From NCBI RefSeq assembly GCF_015689175.1, contig NZ_CP065047.1, positions 5,766,001 through 5,830,000 of the forward strand: a stretch of DNA of 64,000 nucleotides, in the 5' to 3' direction. This stretch comes from Mycobacterium kubicae (lineage in GTDB: Bacteria > Actinomycetota > Actinomycetes > Mycobacteriales > Mycobacteriaceae). The translations under genes and the position numbers were made by a program. Positions 30,022 through 39,770 of the stretch are shown in pieces (the stretch's first letter is position 1; each line of letters opens with the position of its first letter). The notes under the pieces were generated by a model. It was not told the DNA's origin and did not search any database. It saw only the letters and a program-made list of their open reading frames with translations.

Positions 30022-31269
30022 GTGGCAACAACCTCTACCCCAGACGGCAGAATTCGCGTCCCGGCCGACCTCGACGCCGTCACGGCGATCGGCACCGAAG
30101 ACCACTCCGAGATCGACCCAGCGGCCGTCGACCGCATCTGGCAGGCCGCCCGGCACTGGTACCAGGCGGGCATGCACCCGGCGATCCAGGTATGCCTGCG
30201 CCGGAACGGGAAAGTCATCCTCAACCGCGCGATCGGGCACGGCTGGGGCAACGCCCCAACCGATGCGCCAGATGCCGAGAAGGTTCCCGTCACCCCCGAC
30301 ACCGCGTTCTGCGCCTACTCCTCGGCCAAGGCCATCACCTCGACCGTCGTGCACATGCTGGTGGAGCGCGGCGCCTTCTCCCTCGACGACCGCGTCTGCG
30401 AGTACATCCCCACCTTCATCAGTCACGGCAAGGACTGCATCACCATCCGGCACGTGATGACGCACAGCGCCGGCGTGCCGTTCCCGCCCGGGCGGCGGCC
30501 CGACGTCACCCGCGCCGACGACCACGACTACGCCCTGCAGAAGCTCGGCGAACTGCGACCCATCTACCGACCGGGCCTGGTGCACATCTACCACGCGCTG
30601 ACCTGGGGGCCGTTGATGCGCGAGCTGATCTGGCGGGCCACCGGCAAGGAGATCCGCGAGATCCTGGCCACCGAAATCCTGGACCCGCTGGGCTTCCGCT
30701 GGACCAACTTCGGCGTCTCCAAACAGGACCTGCCGCTGGTCGCGCCCAGCCACGCCACCGGACGCACGCTGCCGCCGGTGATCGCACAGATCTTCCGCAA
30801 GGCCATCGGCGGAACCATTCACGAGGTGATCCCGCTCACCAACGAGCCGCTGTTCCTGCGCACCATCATCCCGTCGTCCAACACGGTGTCGACGGCCAAC
30901 GAGTTGTCGCGCTTCATGGAGATCCTGCGCCGCGGCGGCGAGTTGGACGGAGTCCGGGTGATGAGCCCGGAAACGCTGCGCGGGGCGGTGAAGGAAGCCC
31001 GACGGTTGCGGCCCGACTTCGCCACCGGCCTGGTGCCGTTGCGCTGGGGTACCGGATACATGCTCGGGTCCAACAGGTTCGGCCCGTTCGGTCGCAACGC
31101 GCCCGCCGCGTTCGGTCACCTGGGGCTGGTCAACATCGCGGTGTGGGCCGACCCGCAGCGCGAACTGGCCGCGGCCGTGATCAGCAGCGGCAAGCCGGGC
31201 CGGGACCCCGAGGCCGGCCGTTACGGCGCGCTGATGAACACCATCACCGCGACGATCCCGCCGGTTTGA
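30022..31269 (+). CDS. lipE: Serine esterase of beta-lactamase fold, LipE
   Basis: 415 residues from GTG 30022. Class C beta-lactamase/esterase fold: nucleophile motif SxxK in FCAYSSAKAITSTVVHMLVE, a conserved Tyr in LVHIYHALTWGPLMRELIWR, and C-terminal FGHLGLVNIAVWADPQRELA (HLG replacing the KTG triad, common in EstB-type esterases). It should hydrolyse short-chain esters or lipids. No signal peptide. Synteny with Rv3775. Confidence 0.87.
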   Translation: MATTSTPDGRIRVPADLDAVTAIGTEDHSEIDPAAVDRIWQAARHWYQAGMHPAIQVCLRRNGKVILNRAIGHGWGNAPTDAPDAEKVPVTPDTAFCAYSSAKAITSTVVHMLVERGAFSLDDRVCEYIPTFISHGKDCITIRHVMTHSAGVPFPPGRRPDVTRADDHDYALQKLGELRPIYRPGLVHIYHALTWGPLMRELIWRATGKEIREILATEILDPLGFRWTNFGVSKQDLPLVAPSHATGRTLPPVIAQIFRKAIGGTIHEVIPLTNEPLFLRTIIPSSNTVSTANELSRFMEILRRGGELDGVRVMSPETLRGAVKEARRLRPDFATGLVPLRWGTGYMLGSNRFGPFGRNAPAAFGHLGLVNIAVWADPQRELAAAVISSGKPGRDPEAGRYGALMNTITATIPPV

Positions 31270-31304
31270 GTGATTGGTTGCCCGGACGCGGGTAATAGGG
31301 AGGT

Positions 31305-31496
31305 ATGGCTACTTACCGAGTGCTCAACCCCAAAGGCGAAGTCGTCGCCACCAAGGACATCGAGAGCGCTGACAAAGCACACGCCTGGTTCGCCGACGAA
31401 GCGGTCCCGGGCAACGAACTCGGCTGGCGCATGGAAGTGGAGGCCGAAGGCGAATGGCGCTTCATCGACAACAGTGAAGGCGATCGAAGCTACTAG
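31305..31496 (+). CDS. 63-residue conserved hypothetical protein
   Basis: MATYRVLNPKGEVVATKDIE, SADKAHAWFADEAVPGNELG, WRMEVEAEGEWRFIDNSEGD, RSY. GGGAGG lies directly upstream of the ATG. Compact alpha/beta protein without cysteines or hydrophobic helix. Not recognised beyond being typical of small mycobacterial cytosolic proteins. Confidence 0.7.
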   Translation: MATYRVLNPKGEVVATKDIESADKAHAWFADEAVPGNELGWRMEVEAEGEWRFIDNSEGDRSY

Positions 31497-31532
31497 TGTT
31501 TGTGCCCTGACTCGTCGGGCAACCAACACAGC

Positions 31533-32639
31533 ATGGATTCCCAACGCTTCCGCCCGCTCCTGGACGCCCCCGGACCGTTCGTCTCGATCTATTTCGACGA
31601 CTCACACGACACCCACGACGCCGAAGAACAGCTGGCGCTCAAGTGGCGCGCCGTGCGTGAGGAACTCGAGCAGCAAGGCGCCGACGAGTCGGTGGTGTCG
31701 GAAATCGAGCGCGCGGTAACGGATTTGCGTCCGCCGGTCGGTCGCAGCGGACGCGCGGTGGTCGCCAGCTCTGCCGGGGTGCTCATCAACGAGCACCTGG
31801 TGCGCCCGCCCGCGGCAACGATCGTCCGGGTCTCCGAGCTGCCGTATCTGGTGCCGATCCTGGAAGTCGGCTACGCACAGGGCAATTACGTCCTGGCGGT
31901 GGTCGACCACGCGGGCGCGGACCTCACCGTGCGCAACAACGGCAAACTCAGTTCGGAGACCGTCGACGGTGGCGGTTATCCGGTGCACAAGGCCGCCGGC
32001 GCCGAGAATGCCGGGTACGGCGACCCGCAGTTGCGCACCGACGAAGCGGCCCGCAAGAACATGCGCGCCGTGGCCGACCGCATCACCGAACTCGTCGACA
32101 AGACCGAAGCCGACGTGGTGTTCGTGGTGGGTGAGGTGCGGTCGCGCTCGGACCTGGTGTCGGAATTGCCGGAGCGCGTCGCGCAGCGGACCGAGGAACT
32201 GCAAGTCGGGGCGCGCCACAGCGGGCACGATTTCGGCGAAGTTCAAGACGCCATCGAATCTGCTTTCACCAAGCGGCAATTGGCGGTGCTCGACAATGCG
32301 GCGCAGCGGTTCACCGCCGAGGTCGGCCGGGACTCCGGGCTGGCCGCCGAGGGGTTGGGCCCGGTGTGCTCGGCGTTGCGTCAAGGCGCGGTGGAGACCT
32401 TGATCGTTGGGGAGATCGGTGATGCCACCGTGGTCGCCGACGAGGGCCTGACCACCGTCGCGCCCAACGCCGACGTGCTCTCCGAACAGGGTGCGGCGCC
32501 GGACAAGACGCTGCGCGCCGATGAGGCGCTACCGCTGTTCGCGATTCAGGTGGGGGCCTCGCTGCTGCGCACCGACGAGCGGATCGCACCGGCCGACGGT
32601 ATCGCCGCGGTGCTGCGGTACGCACCGACGCTGCACTGA
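31533..32639 (+). CDS. baeRF/eRF1-like domain protein (Rv2629-type)
   Basis: 368 residues from ATG 31533 (MDSQRFRPLLDAPGPFVSIY); the TTG at 31500 would add an implausible N-terminus. FDDSHDTHDAEEQLALKWRA, DHAGADLTVRNNGKL and KNMRAVADRITELVDKTEAD fit the bacterial eRF1-like (Vms1/baeRF) family, to which the hypoxia-induced Rv2629 belongs. These are thought to act on stalled ribosomes or as peptidyl-tRNA hydrolase relatives; the GGQ-type loop is not seen. Function uncertain. Confidence 0.78.
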   Translation: MDSQRFRPLLDAPGPFVSIYFDDSHDTHDAEEQLALKWRAVREELEQQGADESVVSEIERAVTDLRPPVGRSGRAVVASSAGVLINEHLVRPPAATIVRVSELPYLVPILEVGYAQGNYVLAVVDHAGADLTVRNNGKLSSETVDGGGYPVHKAAGAENAGYGDPQLRTDEAARKNMRAVADRITELVDKTEADVVFVVGEVRSRSDLVSELPERVAQRTEELQVGARHSGHDFGEVQDAIESAFTKRQLAVLDNAAQRFTAEVGRDSGLAAEGLGPVCSALRQGAVETLIVGEIGDATVVADEGLTTVAPNADVLSEQGAAPDKTLRADEALPLFAIQVGASLLRTDERIAPADGIAAVLRYAPTLH

Positions 32640-32652
32640 CGCGCGGCGGTTT

Positions 32653-33735
32653 TCAGCGGTGCAGCGGCACCGGCAAGACGGCATGACGAACCTGGTTGCC
32701 GCCGGCGCGTTTGGCCACGTACATCGCGGTGTCAGCGGCCTCGACGAGGCGCTCGATGACCTGCCGGCCCGACTTGTCTTGCGACGGCAACTGGACGCTG
32801 CTGACACCGAGGCTGGCCGTCACGCCCCATGAGGTGGCGGCTATCGCCGCTCGTATCGCCTCGGCGGTGCGCAGTACGTCCTTGCCGGCAGTGGTCTCTG
32901 CCACGAGGAATTCCTCACCGCCGACGCGGGCGATCACCGTCTGGGCGCCGCCGATTTTTCGCAGGGTGTCGGCGACGGCCACCAGCATGCGGTCCCCGGT
33001 GGCGTGACCGTGAGTGTCGTTGAAGCGCTTGAAGTTGTCGAGATCGACCATCGCAACGCTCAGACACACCGTGGGGCCGTCCGAGGCGACCAGTTTTGAC
33101 GCCGACCGATAGAAGCCCCGCCGGTTGCGCAACCCGGTCAGCGGGTCGGTCGAGGACTTCAACGCGTCAACGGACAACCAATGCACGAGCACTTGCCCAC
33201 ACACGGGCACCGCCAGGATTCCGGCACTGAGCACCAACAGCTTCGCCGCCGCCATCGAAGCATCTCCGGCCACGGCGATCCGGGCGGCGCACACCGCCGC
33301 GGTGCCCAACCCGGTCGCCAACGTGGCGACCAGCAGACGGGCGGAGTGGAAGAACGCGACGTACCCGGCCAGGCCGCCGAAGGCGGCACAGCCCAGCATT
33401 CCCGAGCGCGGATCGCGCTCGATCACGCAAATCAACGCGATACCGGCCGCGCCGGCGATCGAGAACATCTTCGATTGGATCGGCGTCGGCCAACTCAACA
33501 GCCATACCAGCGCCATCGCCACCAGGCACAAGACGACCGCCACGGCGATGCCGCGCGCTACCTGGGTTTGCGGACCCGACGGGCTGACCAACATCAGCAA
33601 TGTCGCGACGGCCAGTGTCGTCAGAATGGCGACCAGCAGGTAGCGGACGAAGGGTTGCAGTCCACGCGCTGCCAGGTACTCCGACAGCCAGTCATAGTGA
33701 TCGGGTTGCCGCCACCACACGCCGATCGACCGCAT
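32653..33735 (-). CDS. Membrane diguanylate cyclase (GGDEF)
   Basis: 360 residues. Six or so N-terminal transmembrane helices (about 30-185) and a C-terminal GGDEF domain: STDPLTGLRNRRGFYRSASK, MVDLDNFKRFNDTHGHATGD and the active-site ARVGGEEFLVAETTAGKD (GGEEF, catalytically competent). No inhibitory RxxD I-site is obvious five residues before GGEEF (AQTVIARV instead), and no EAL domain. It would make c-di-GMP from GTP at the membrane. Transcribed toward the baeRF-like gene. Confidence 0.88.
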   Translation of the reverse strand: MRSIGVWWRQPDHYDWLSEYLAARGLQPFVRYLLVAILTTLAVATLLMLVSPSGPQTQVARGIAVAVVLCLVAMALVWLLSWPTPIQSKMFSIAGAAGIALICVIERDPRSGMLGCAAFGGLAGYVAFFHSARLLVATLATGLGTAAVCAARIAVAGDASMAAAKLLVLSAGILAVPVCGQVLVHWLSVDALKSSTDPLTGLRNRRGFYRSASKLVASDGPTVCLSVAMVDLDNFKRFNDTHGHATGDRMLVAVADTLRKIGGAQTVIARVGGEEFLVAETTAGKDVLRTAEAIRAAIAATSWGVTASLGVSSVQLPSQDKSGRQVIERLVEAADTAMYVAKRAGGNQVRHAVLPVPLHR

Positions 33736-33818
33736 CTTGACGCCCCTGACTCGCTATGACGTCACGGGCATGCGGTGCGGACCATCCGAACCATCGTCGT
33801 ATGTTACTGATGTCGCCG

Positions 33819-33905
33819 CGGTGGCGGAGGGATTTGAACCCCCGGACGGTTTTAGCCGTCTCTCGCTTTCAAGGCGAGTGCATTAGGCCGCTCTGCCACG
33901 CCACC
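33819..33905 (-). tRNA. tRNA-Ser (anticodon UGA)
   Basis: 87 nt, class II. Acceptor GGTGGCG/CGCCACC, anticodon loop CTTGAAA (UGA), variable arm GACGGCTAAAACCGTC, T-loop TTCAAAT. Discriminator G. Sits alone between the diguanylate cyclase and quinone oxidoreductase genes. Confidence 0.95.
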
Positions 33906-33993
33906 GCAGACAAGGGTAGCGGGCCATCGGTGCCGATTCCGCCCATGCCAGTCACAGCTGTCACTTCAGCATCTCGACCGGGCGGCACCCAAT

Positions 33994-34053
33994 GTGCCCG
34001 CCTCCGAGCGACAACTTCCGGTGCCGATCCCGTTGTCGCTGTGAGGTGGGCAC
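33994..34053. repeat. Long imperfect inverted repeat (22-bp arms)
   Basis: Arms 33994-34015 and 34032-34053 pair at 19 of 22 positions around a 16-nt loop. The structure stands 64 bp upstream of the quinone oxidoreductase start and downstream of nothing convergent (tRNA-Ser reads away), so it is not an obvious terminator. It occupies most of the 212-bp gap; it could be a REP/MITE-like palindrome or a leader RNA structure. Confidence 0.55.
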
Positions 34054-34117
34054 ACCCAACACCCTTCCGGCGCAGACGGATGTGGCGCACGTGACGGCGC
34101 CCGGTAGCGTGACCGTC

Positions 34118-35089
34118 ATGCGCGCCATCGTCGCCGAATCAGCCGATCACCTGCTCTGGCAAGAAGTTCCCGACGTCTCCGCCGGACCCGACGAAGTGCT
34201 CATCAAAGTCGTGGCCGCCGGCGTCAATCGCGCCGACGTACTGCAGGCCGCCGGCATGTACCCGCCCCCGCCGGGCGCCAGTGAGACCATCGGCATGGAG
34301 GTGTCCGGTGTCGTCGCCGACGTCGGGCCTGAAGTGACGAATTACTCTGCGGGACAGGAGGTTTGCGCGCTGCTGGCCGGCGGTGGATACGCCGAGTACG
34401 TCGCCGTCCCAGCCGGCCAGGTGCTTCCGGTCCCGGAATCCGTCGACCTCGTCGACGCCGCCGGGCTACCGGAAGTGGCGTGCACGGTGTGGTCCAACCT
34501 GGTGATGACCGCGCATTTGAGTGCCGGGCAACTGCTGCTCATGCACGGCGGAGCTAGCGGCATCGGCACCCATGCCATCCAGGTGGCCCGCGCCCTGGAC
34601 GCGCGCGTTGCCGTCACCGCGGGATCGGCGGAGAAGCTGGAATTCTGCCGACAACTCGGCGCGCAGATCACCATCAACTATCGCGACGAAGACTTCGTCG
34701 CCCGCCTCAGGGAAGAGACCGACGGGGCCGACGTCATCTTCGACATCATGGGCGCCTCCTATCTCGACCGCAATCTCGACGCGCTGGCCACCGACGGGCA
34801 GTTGGTGATCATCGGCATGCAGGGCGGGATCAAGGGTGAGCTGAACCTGGGCAAGCTGCTGCCCAAACGGGCGCGGGTCATCGGCACCACGCTGCGCGCG
34901 CGCCCGGTCAGCGGACCCAACAGCAAAAGCGCCATCGCTCAGGAGGTGACGGCCTCGGTCTGGCCGATGATCGCGGCCGGTAAGGTCCGGCCGATCATCG
35001 GTGCGCGGATGCCCATCCAAGAAGCCGGCGCAGCGCACCAACTGATGACGTCGGGGGACCTCGTCGGGAAGATCGTGCTGACGGTCTAG
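34118..35089 (+). CDS. Zinc-free quinone oxidoreductase (Rv3777 homologue)
   Basis: 323 residues from MRAIVAESADHLLWQEVPDV. MDR superfamily: GVNRADVLQAAGMYPPPPGA, Rossmann LLMHGGASGIGTHAIQVARA (nucleotide-binding), and C-terminal HQLMTSGDLVGKIVLTV. The PIG3/TP53I3-like signature (NRADVLQAAGxYPPPxG) points to an NADPH quinone reductase. Paralogous to the gene at 1789-2757. It converges with the aminotransferase-like gene with a 4-bp gap. Confidence 0.88.
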   Translation: MRAIVAESADHLLWQEVPDVSAGPDEVLIKVVAAGVNRADVLQAAGMYPPPPGASETIGMEVSGVVADVGPEVTNYSAGQEVCALLAGGGYAEYVAVPAGQVLPVPESVDLVDAAGLPEVACTVWSNLVMTAHLSAGQLLLMHGGASGIGTHAIQVARALDARVAVTAGSAEKLEFCRQLGAQITINYRDEDFVARLREETDGADVIFDIMGASYLDRNLDALATDGQLVIIGMQGGIKGELNLGKLLPKRARVIGTTLRARPVSGPNSKSAIAQEVTASVWPMIAAGKVRPIIGARMPIQEAGAAHQLMTSGDLVGKIVLTV

Positions 35090-35093
35090 GACC

Positions 35094-36290
35094 TCAGCCC
35101 AACGACGCCAGCGCGCGGACCAACTGGTCCACCTCGGCCATCGTCGAGTAGTGCGCCAGCCCTACCGTGACCGCGCCGCCAATGTCGTTGACTCCCAACA
35201 CATCCAGCACCCGGGAACTGGCGTTGGCGACGGCCAGGATGCCGTTGTCGGCCAGCCGCTGCACCACCCGTTCGGCGGGCACCTCGTGGACGGCGAAGCT
35301 GACCACCGGTATCCGCGCCTCGGGCCGGCCGAGCAGTATCACCAGCGGCAGCGACCGCAAGGAGACCATCAGGTAGTCGAACACCCGGTTCAGATAGGAG
35401 CCGGCGCTGTGCATCGACACCGACAGCCGCTCGCGCCGGGTGCCGCGGGCCGCCTCGTCCAGCGACGCCAGGTATTCGATGCTGGCGACCACGCCGGCCA
35501 GCAGACCGTACTGGTGCACCCCCAACTCCAGGCGGGCCGGCCCGGTGGCATACGGGTTGGTGGATACCGAGGAGAACGAGTTGATCAGGGACGGATCGCG
35601 GAACACCATGGCGCCGATGGGCGGGCCGCCCCACCCGACCGCGTTGACCGCTACCACGTCGGCGTCGGTCTCCTTGATGTCGATCAGCCGGTAGGGCGCG
35701 GCGGCGGAGTGGTCCACCACCACCAGGCCGCCCACGTCGTGCACCAGCTTGGTCATCGCGCGCAGGTCGGTGACCGCACCCAAGGTTCCGGACGCCGACG
35801 TCACGGCTACCAGGCGCGTCGCCTTGCCGATCAAGCTCTCCCACTGCCAGGTCGGCAGCTCACCGGTCTCGATGTCGACCTCGGCCCACTTCACCTTGGC
35901 GCCGTAGCGGTGGGCCGCCCGCAGCCACGGCGCGATGTTCGCCTCGTCGTCGAGGCGGCTGACGATCACCTCGTACCCCAGCCCCGCGCGGGACGAAGAC
36001 GCCTCGGCGAGCGCGGAGAGCAGCAGCGCGCGGTCGGCGCCGAGCACCACACCGCTGGGGTCGGCGTTGACGAGGTCGGCGACCGCCTCGCGCGCCGCGT
36101 TGAGCACCGCGGCGCTGCGCCGGGCCGACGGGTGCGCCCCCGTCGTGCTGGCGCTGGAGCGGCGAAACGCCGTCGACACCGTGGTGGCGACCGAGTCGGG
36201 AATCAACATGCCCGCCGGCGCATCGAAGTGCACCCACCCGTCACCCAGGGAAGGGTGCAACCCACGCACCCGGGCGACGTCGTAAGCCAT
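35094..36290 (-). CDS. Cysteine-desulfurase-like class V aminotransferase homologue lacking the PLP lysine (Rv3778c homologue)
   Basis: 398 residues from [20 protein letters not shown] (the frame extends upstream to 36779 only as shadow of Rv3779). Fold-type I class V pattern: [60 protein letters not shown]. Where active enzymes have S/T-x-H-K, this protein reads [19 protein letters not shown], so the Schiff-base lysine is missing. This is a family trait of the csd-like group and implies a non-classical or non-catalytic role. Divergent from the Rv3779 homologue. Confidence 0.82.
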   Translation of the reverse strand: MAYDVARVRGLHPSLGDGWVHFDAPAGMLIPDSVATTVSTAFRRSSASTTGAHPSARRSAAVLNAAREAVADLVNADPSGVVLGADRALLLSALAEASSSRAGLGYEVIVSRLDDEANIAPWLRAAHRYGAKVKWAEVDIETGELPTWQWESLIGKATRLVAVTSASGTLGAVTDLRAMTKLVHDVGGLVVVDHSAAAPYRLIDIKETDADVVAVNAVGWGGPPIGAMVFRDPSLINSFSSVSTNPYATGPARLELGVHQYGLLAGVVASIEYLASLDEAARGTRRERLSVSMHSAGSYLNRVFDYLMVSLRSLPLVILLGRPEARIPVVSFAVHEVPAERVVQRLADNGILAVANASSRVLDVLGVNDIGGAVTVGLAHYSTMAEVDQLVRALASLG

Positions 36291-36410
36291 GCCAGCCACC
36301 TTAAAGCTTTCGCTCTTTTCCGCAGATTGGTGACGGTAGCGGGTGTGCCACAGACGTTCCAGCCGTTCCGGCCTCCCGAGCCAGGACACCCGGCCAGCCA
36401 TACTAGTCCA

Positions 36411-38381
36411 GTGACCTTGTGGATCGGAACGCTGATCGCACTGATTTTGCTGATCGCACCGGGAGCGATGATCGCGCGGATCGCGCAGTTGAACTGGCCA
36501 ATCGCCATCGCGGTCGGCCCGCCGCTGACGTACGGCGTAGTGGCACTGGCGATCATCCCCTACGGCGCGCTGGGCATTCCGTGGAACGGGTGGACCGCGC
36601 TGGCCGCGCTGGCCGTCACATGCGCCATAGCAACGGCTTTGCAGCTGGTGCTGAGCCGCTTCCGTGACACCGACGCCGAAGCGCGGGCCGTCGCCCGTGG
36701 TCCGGCGCTCGCCGTGGCGGCCGGCGTGCTGCTGGGCACCCTGCTGATCGGGTGGGCGGCCTACCGCGGCATCACGCATTGGCAGTCAATTCCCAGCACG
36801 TGGGACGCCGTGTGGCACGCCAACACCGTGCGGTGGATCCTGGACACCGGCCAGGCGTCGTCGACGCACATGGGCGAGCTGCGCAACGTCGAAACCCACG
36901 CCTTGCTGTACTACCCCTCGGTGTTCCACGCGCTGACGGCGGTGTTCTGTCAGCTCACCGGCGCCGCGGCCACCACCGGTTACACGCTGAACTCGGTGGC
37001 GGCGGCGATCTGGCTCTTCCCGGTCAGCGCGGCGGTCCTGGTTTGGCGCACGCTGCGTTCCCACACCACGCAATGGCGCACGGCCGGGGCGGCGGCCACC
37101 GCGGCCGCTCTGTCGGCGTCGTTCACCGCCGTGCCCTACGTCGAGTTCGACACCGCGGCCATGCCGAACCTGGCGGCCTACGGGGTCGCCGTGCCGACGA
37201 TGGCGCTGATCGCCTCCACCTTGCGGCACCGCGACCGAATCCCGGTCGCGGTGCTGGCGTTGGTGGGTGTGTTCTCGGTGCACATCACCGGCGGCATGGT
37301 GGTGGTGCTGCTGCTGGGCGGGTGGTGGCTGCTGGAAGTGCTGTGGCATCCGGTCCGCACCCGGCTTGCCGACGTGGTGACGCTGGCGGGGGTGGCGGTG
37401 GCGGCCGGACTGATCATGCTGCCGCAGTTCCTCAGCGTGAAGCAGCAGGAAGACATCATCGCCGGGCACTCCTTCCTCACCTATCTGAGCAAGCGGCGCG
37501 GGCTGTTCGACGCCGTCTTCCAGCACTCGCGGCACCTCAACGACTTCCCGGTGCAGTACGGGCTGACCGCGCTGGCCGTCATCGGCGGCGTGATGCTGCT
37601 GGTCAAGAAGATCTGGTGGCCGCTGGCAGTGTGGCTGCTGCTGATCGCGATGAACGTCGACGCCGGCACCCCACTGGGCGGCCCGATCGGCGTGGTGGTC
37701 GGCGGCCTCAACGAGTTCTTCTACAAAGACCCCCGCCGCATCGCGGCGGCCACCACGCTGCTGCTGACCGCCGGGGCGGGTCTGGGGCTGTTCGCCGTGG
37801 TCGCGCTGGCGGTCGGGGTGACAAAGCGACTGACCCACCGAGTGCGGCCGGTGCGCAATCCGGTGTGGGCCGCGGCCACCGCGGCGCTGCTGGTGCTCGG
37901 TTGCGTGGTCAGCTCGTGGCACTACTTCCCGCGGCACCGGTTCTTGTTCGGCGACAAATACGACTCGGTGATGATCGACCAGCGCGACCTGGACGCCATG
38001 GCTTATCTGGCCAAGCTGCCCGGCGCCCACGACACGCTGATCGGCAACGGCAACACCGACGGCACCGCCTGGATGTACGCCGTGGCCGGGCTGCACCCGC
38101 TGTGGACGCACTACGACTACCCGGTGCAGATGGGGCCCGGCTACCACCGCTTCATCTTCTGGGCGTATGCCCGCCGGGGCACCAGCGACCCGCGGGTGGT
38201 CGAGTCGATCAAGGCGCTCAACATCCGATACGTGTTGGTGAGCAGCCCGATCGTGCGCGGGTTCGTGATACCCGACGGACTAGTCTCTCTAGATAAATCG
38301 CCGGACTGGATGATGATTTACGACAACGGCGGGGCGCGTATCTACGAATGGCGCGGGAACACCGCAGCGACGCACCCATAG
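36411..38381 (+). CDS. GT-C-type membrane glycosyltransferase (Rv3779 homologue)
   Basis: 656 residues from GTG 36411 ([20 protein letters not shown]), with about twelve transmembrane helices and a long periplasmic C-terminal domain ([20 protein letters not shown] onward). The DUF6541/GT-C layout with an early [20 protein letters not shown] loop carries the acidic motif. Rv3779 has been linked to polyprenyl-phospho-sugar chemistry at the envelope (polyprenyl-phosphomannose synthesis and transfer of galactosamine to arabinogalactan have both been proposed). First gene of a rightward envelope cluster; bpa follows after 27 bp. Confidence 0.85.
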   Translation: MTLWIGTLIALILLIAPGAMIARIAQLNWPIAIAVGPPLTYGVVALAIIPYGALGIPWNGWTALAALAVTCAIATALQLVLSRFRDTDAEARAVARGPALAVAAGVLLGTLLIGWAAYRGITHWQSIPSTWDAVWHANTVRWILDTGQASSTHMGELRNVETHALLYYPSVFHALTAVFCQLTGAAATTGYTLNSVAAAIWLFPVSAAVLVWRTLRSHTTQWRTAGAAATAAALSASFTAVPYVEFDTAAMPNLAAYGVAVPTMALIASTLRHRDRIPVAVLALVGVFSVHITGGMVVVLLLGGWWLLEVLWHPVRTRLADVVTLAGVAVAAGLIMLPQFLSVKQQEDIIAGHSFLTYLSKRRGLFDAVFQHSRHLNDFPVQYGLTALAVIGGVMLLVKKIWWPLAVWLLLIAMNVDAGTPLGGPIGVVVGGLNEFFYKDPRRIAAATTLLLTAGAGLGLFAVVALAVGVTKRLTHRVRPVRNPVWAAATAALLVLGCVVSSWHYFPRHRFLFGDKYDSVMIDQRDLDAMAYLAKLPGAHDTLIGNGNTDGTAWMYAVAGLHPLWTHYDYPVQMGPGYHRFIFWAYARRGTSDPRVVESIKALNIRYVLVSSPIVRGFVIPDGLVSLDKSPDWMMIYDNGGARIYEWRGNTAATHP

Positions 38382-38408
38382 CGGCTAGGCAGAGGATGGT
38401 GAGGACAG

Positions 38409-38927
38409 TTGACTTCCGGCAAGGACGACGGCCCTGACGACGGCATCGAGGTAATCGGCGGCCTCGATCCGCGGCGCATCGTCGCCCAGGACGACGACGA
38501 CAACGACGAACGCTCGCTGACCGACCTGGTGGAACAACCCGCCAAGGTGATGCGCATCGGCACCATGATCAAGCAGCTGCTCGAGGAAGTCCGCGCCGCA
38601 CCGCTGGACGAAGCCAGCCGCACCCGGCTGCGCGACATCCACCAGACCAGCATCCGGGAACTCGAAGAAGGCTTGGCGCCGGAGCTGCGCGAAGAGCTGG
38701 ACCGGCTGACCCTGCCGTTCAACGAAGAGTCCGCCCCGTCGGACGCCGAGCTGCGCATCGCCCAGGCGCAGCTGGTCGGCTGGTTGGAGGGCCTGTTCCA
38801 CGGCATCCAGACCGCCCTGTTCGCACAGCAGATGGCCGCCCGCGCGCAGCTCGAGCAGATGCGACAGGGCGCCCTGCCGCCGGGAATTGGCAGGCCGGGC
38901 CAGCACGGCACCGGACAGTACCTGTAA
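38409..38927 (+). CDS. bpa: Bacterial proteasome activator Bpa (Rv3780 homologue)
   Basis: 172 residues from TTG 38409 with GAGG just upstream; no in-frame ATG or GTG exists nearby. SLTDLVEQPAKVMRIGTMIK, the four-helix core (LREELDRLTLPFNEESAPSD, AQLVGWLEGLFHGIQTALFA) and the C-terminal GTGQYL. The terminal GQYL docks into alpha-ring pockets of the 20S proteasome, so this is the ATP-independent ring activator that opens the gate for unfolded substrates such as HspR. Its position inside an envelope gene cluster is conserved in mycobacteria. Confidence 0.92.
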   Translation: MTSGKDDGPDDGIEVIGGLDPRRIVAQDDDDNDERSLTDLVEQPAKVMRIGTMIKQLLEEVRAAPLDEASRTRLRDIHQTSIRELEEGLAPELREELDRLTLPFNEESAPSDAELRIAQAQLVGWLEGLFHGIQTALFAQQMAARAQLEQMRQGALPPGIGRPGQHGTGQYL

Positions 38928-38930
38928 ACC

Positions 38931-39770
38931 GTGTCCGGCCCGCACATCGAGACACGCGACGCCTGGGTCGAATTCCCCATATTCGACGCCAAATCGCGAT
39001 CGCTGAAGAAGGCTTTTCTGGGCAAAGCGGGCGGCACCATCGGGCGCAACGACTCCAACGTCGTGGTCATCGAGGCCCTGCGGGACATCACCATGTCGTT
39101 GCACCTCGGCGACCGGGTGGGTTTGGTCGGGCACAACGGAGCCGGGAAATCGACGCTGCTGCGGCTGCTTTCGGGCATCTACGAGCCGACCCGCGGCTGG
39201 GCCAAGGTCACCGGCCGGGTGGCTCCCGTCTTCGATCTCGGCGTCGGTATGGACCCGGAGATCTCGGGCTACGAGAATATCGTCATCCGCGGTTTGTTCC
39301 TCGGGCAGACCCGCAAGCAGATGCTCGCCAAGGTCGACGAGATCGCCGAATTCACCGAGCTGGGTGACTACCTGTCCATGCCGCTGCGCACCTATTCCAC
39401 CGGTATGCGGGTGCGCCTGGCGATGGGGGTGGTGACCAGCATCGACCCGGAGATCCTGTTGCTCGACGAGGGCATCGGCGCGGTGGACGCGGACTTCCTG
39501 AAAAAGGCGCAGTCTCGGTTGCAGAGTCTGGTCGAACGTTCCGGAATCCTGGTCTTTGCAAGCCATTCCAACGAATTTCTGGCGCGGCTGTGCAATACCG
39601 CGATGTGGATCGACCACGGCGGGATCCGGCTCACCGGCGGCATCGAGGACGTGGTGCGCGCCTACGAGGGCGAGGACGCCGCCCGCCACGTGCGCGAGGT
39701 GCTGGCCGAGACCCGAACCGTCGACAACACCGAAAAACCAATGGCGCAACAAGCATCCGTGGATGAGTGA
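38931..39770 (+). CDS. rfbE: ABC transporter ATPase for galactan export, Wzt-like (RfbE/Rv3781)
   Basis: 279 residues from GTG 38931, 4 bp after bpa. Walker A GLVGHNGAGKSTLLRLLSG, signature RTYSTGMRVRLAMGV, Walker B EILLLDEGIGAVD, and H-loop ILVFASHSNEF. The sequence before Walker A (LGKAGGTIGRNDSNVVVIEA) matches Wzt-type O-antigen exporters. With the RfbD permease it is thought to flip the lipid-linked galactan precursor across the membrane. Its end overlaps the glfT1 start by 8 bp. Confidence 0.92.
   Translation: MSGPHIETRDAWVEFPIFDAKSRSLKKAFLGKAGGTIGRNDSNVVVIEALRDITMSLHLGDRVGLVGHNGAGKSTLLRLLSGIYEPTRGWAKVTGRVAPVFDLGVGMDPEISGYENIVIRGLFLGQTRKQMLAKVDEIAEFTELGDYLSMPLRTYSTGMRVRLAMGVVTSIDPEILLLDEGIGAVDADFLKKAQSRLQSLVERSGILVFASHSNEFLARLCNTAMWIDHGGIRLTGGIEDVVRAYEGEDAARHVREVLAETRTVDNTEKPMAQQASVDE

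Noticed and set aside
30192..31295. 367-codon frame overlapping lipE on the same strand
   Set aside because: Shifted-frame shadow with Arg/His/Pro-rich composition; lipE has all catalytic motifs.
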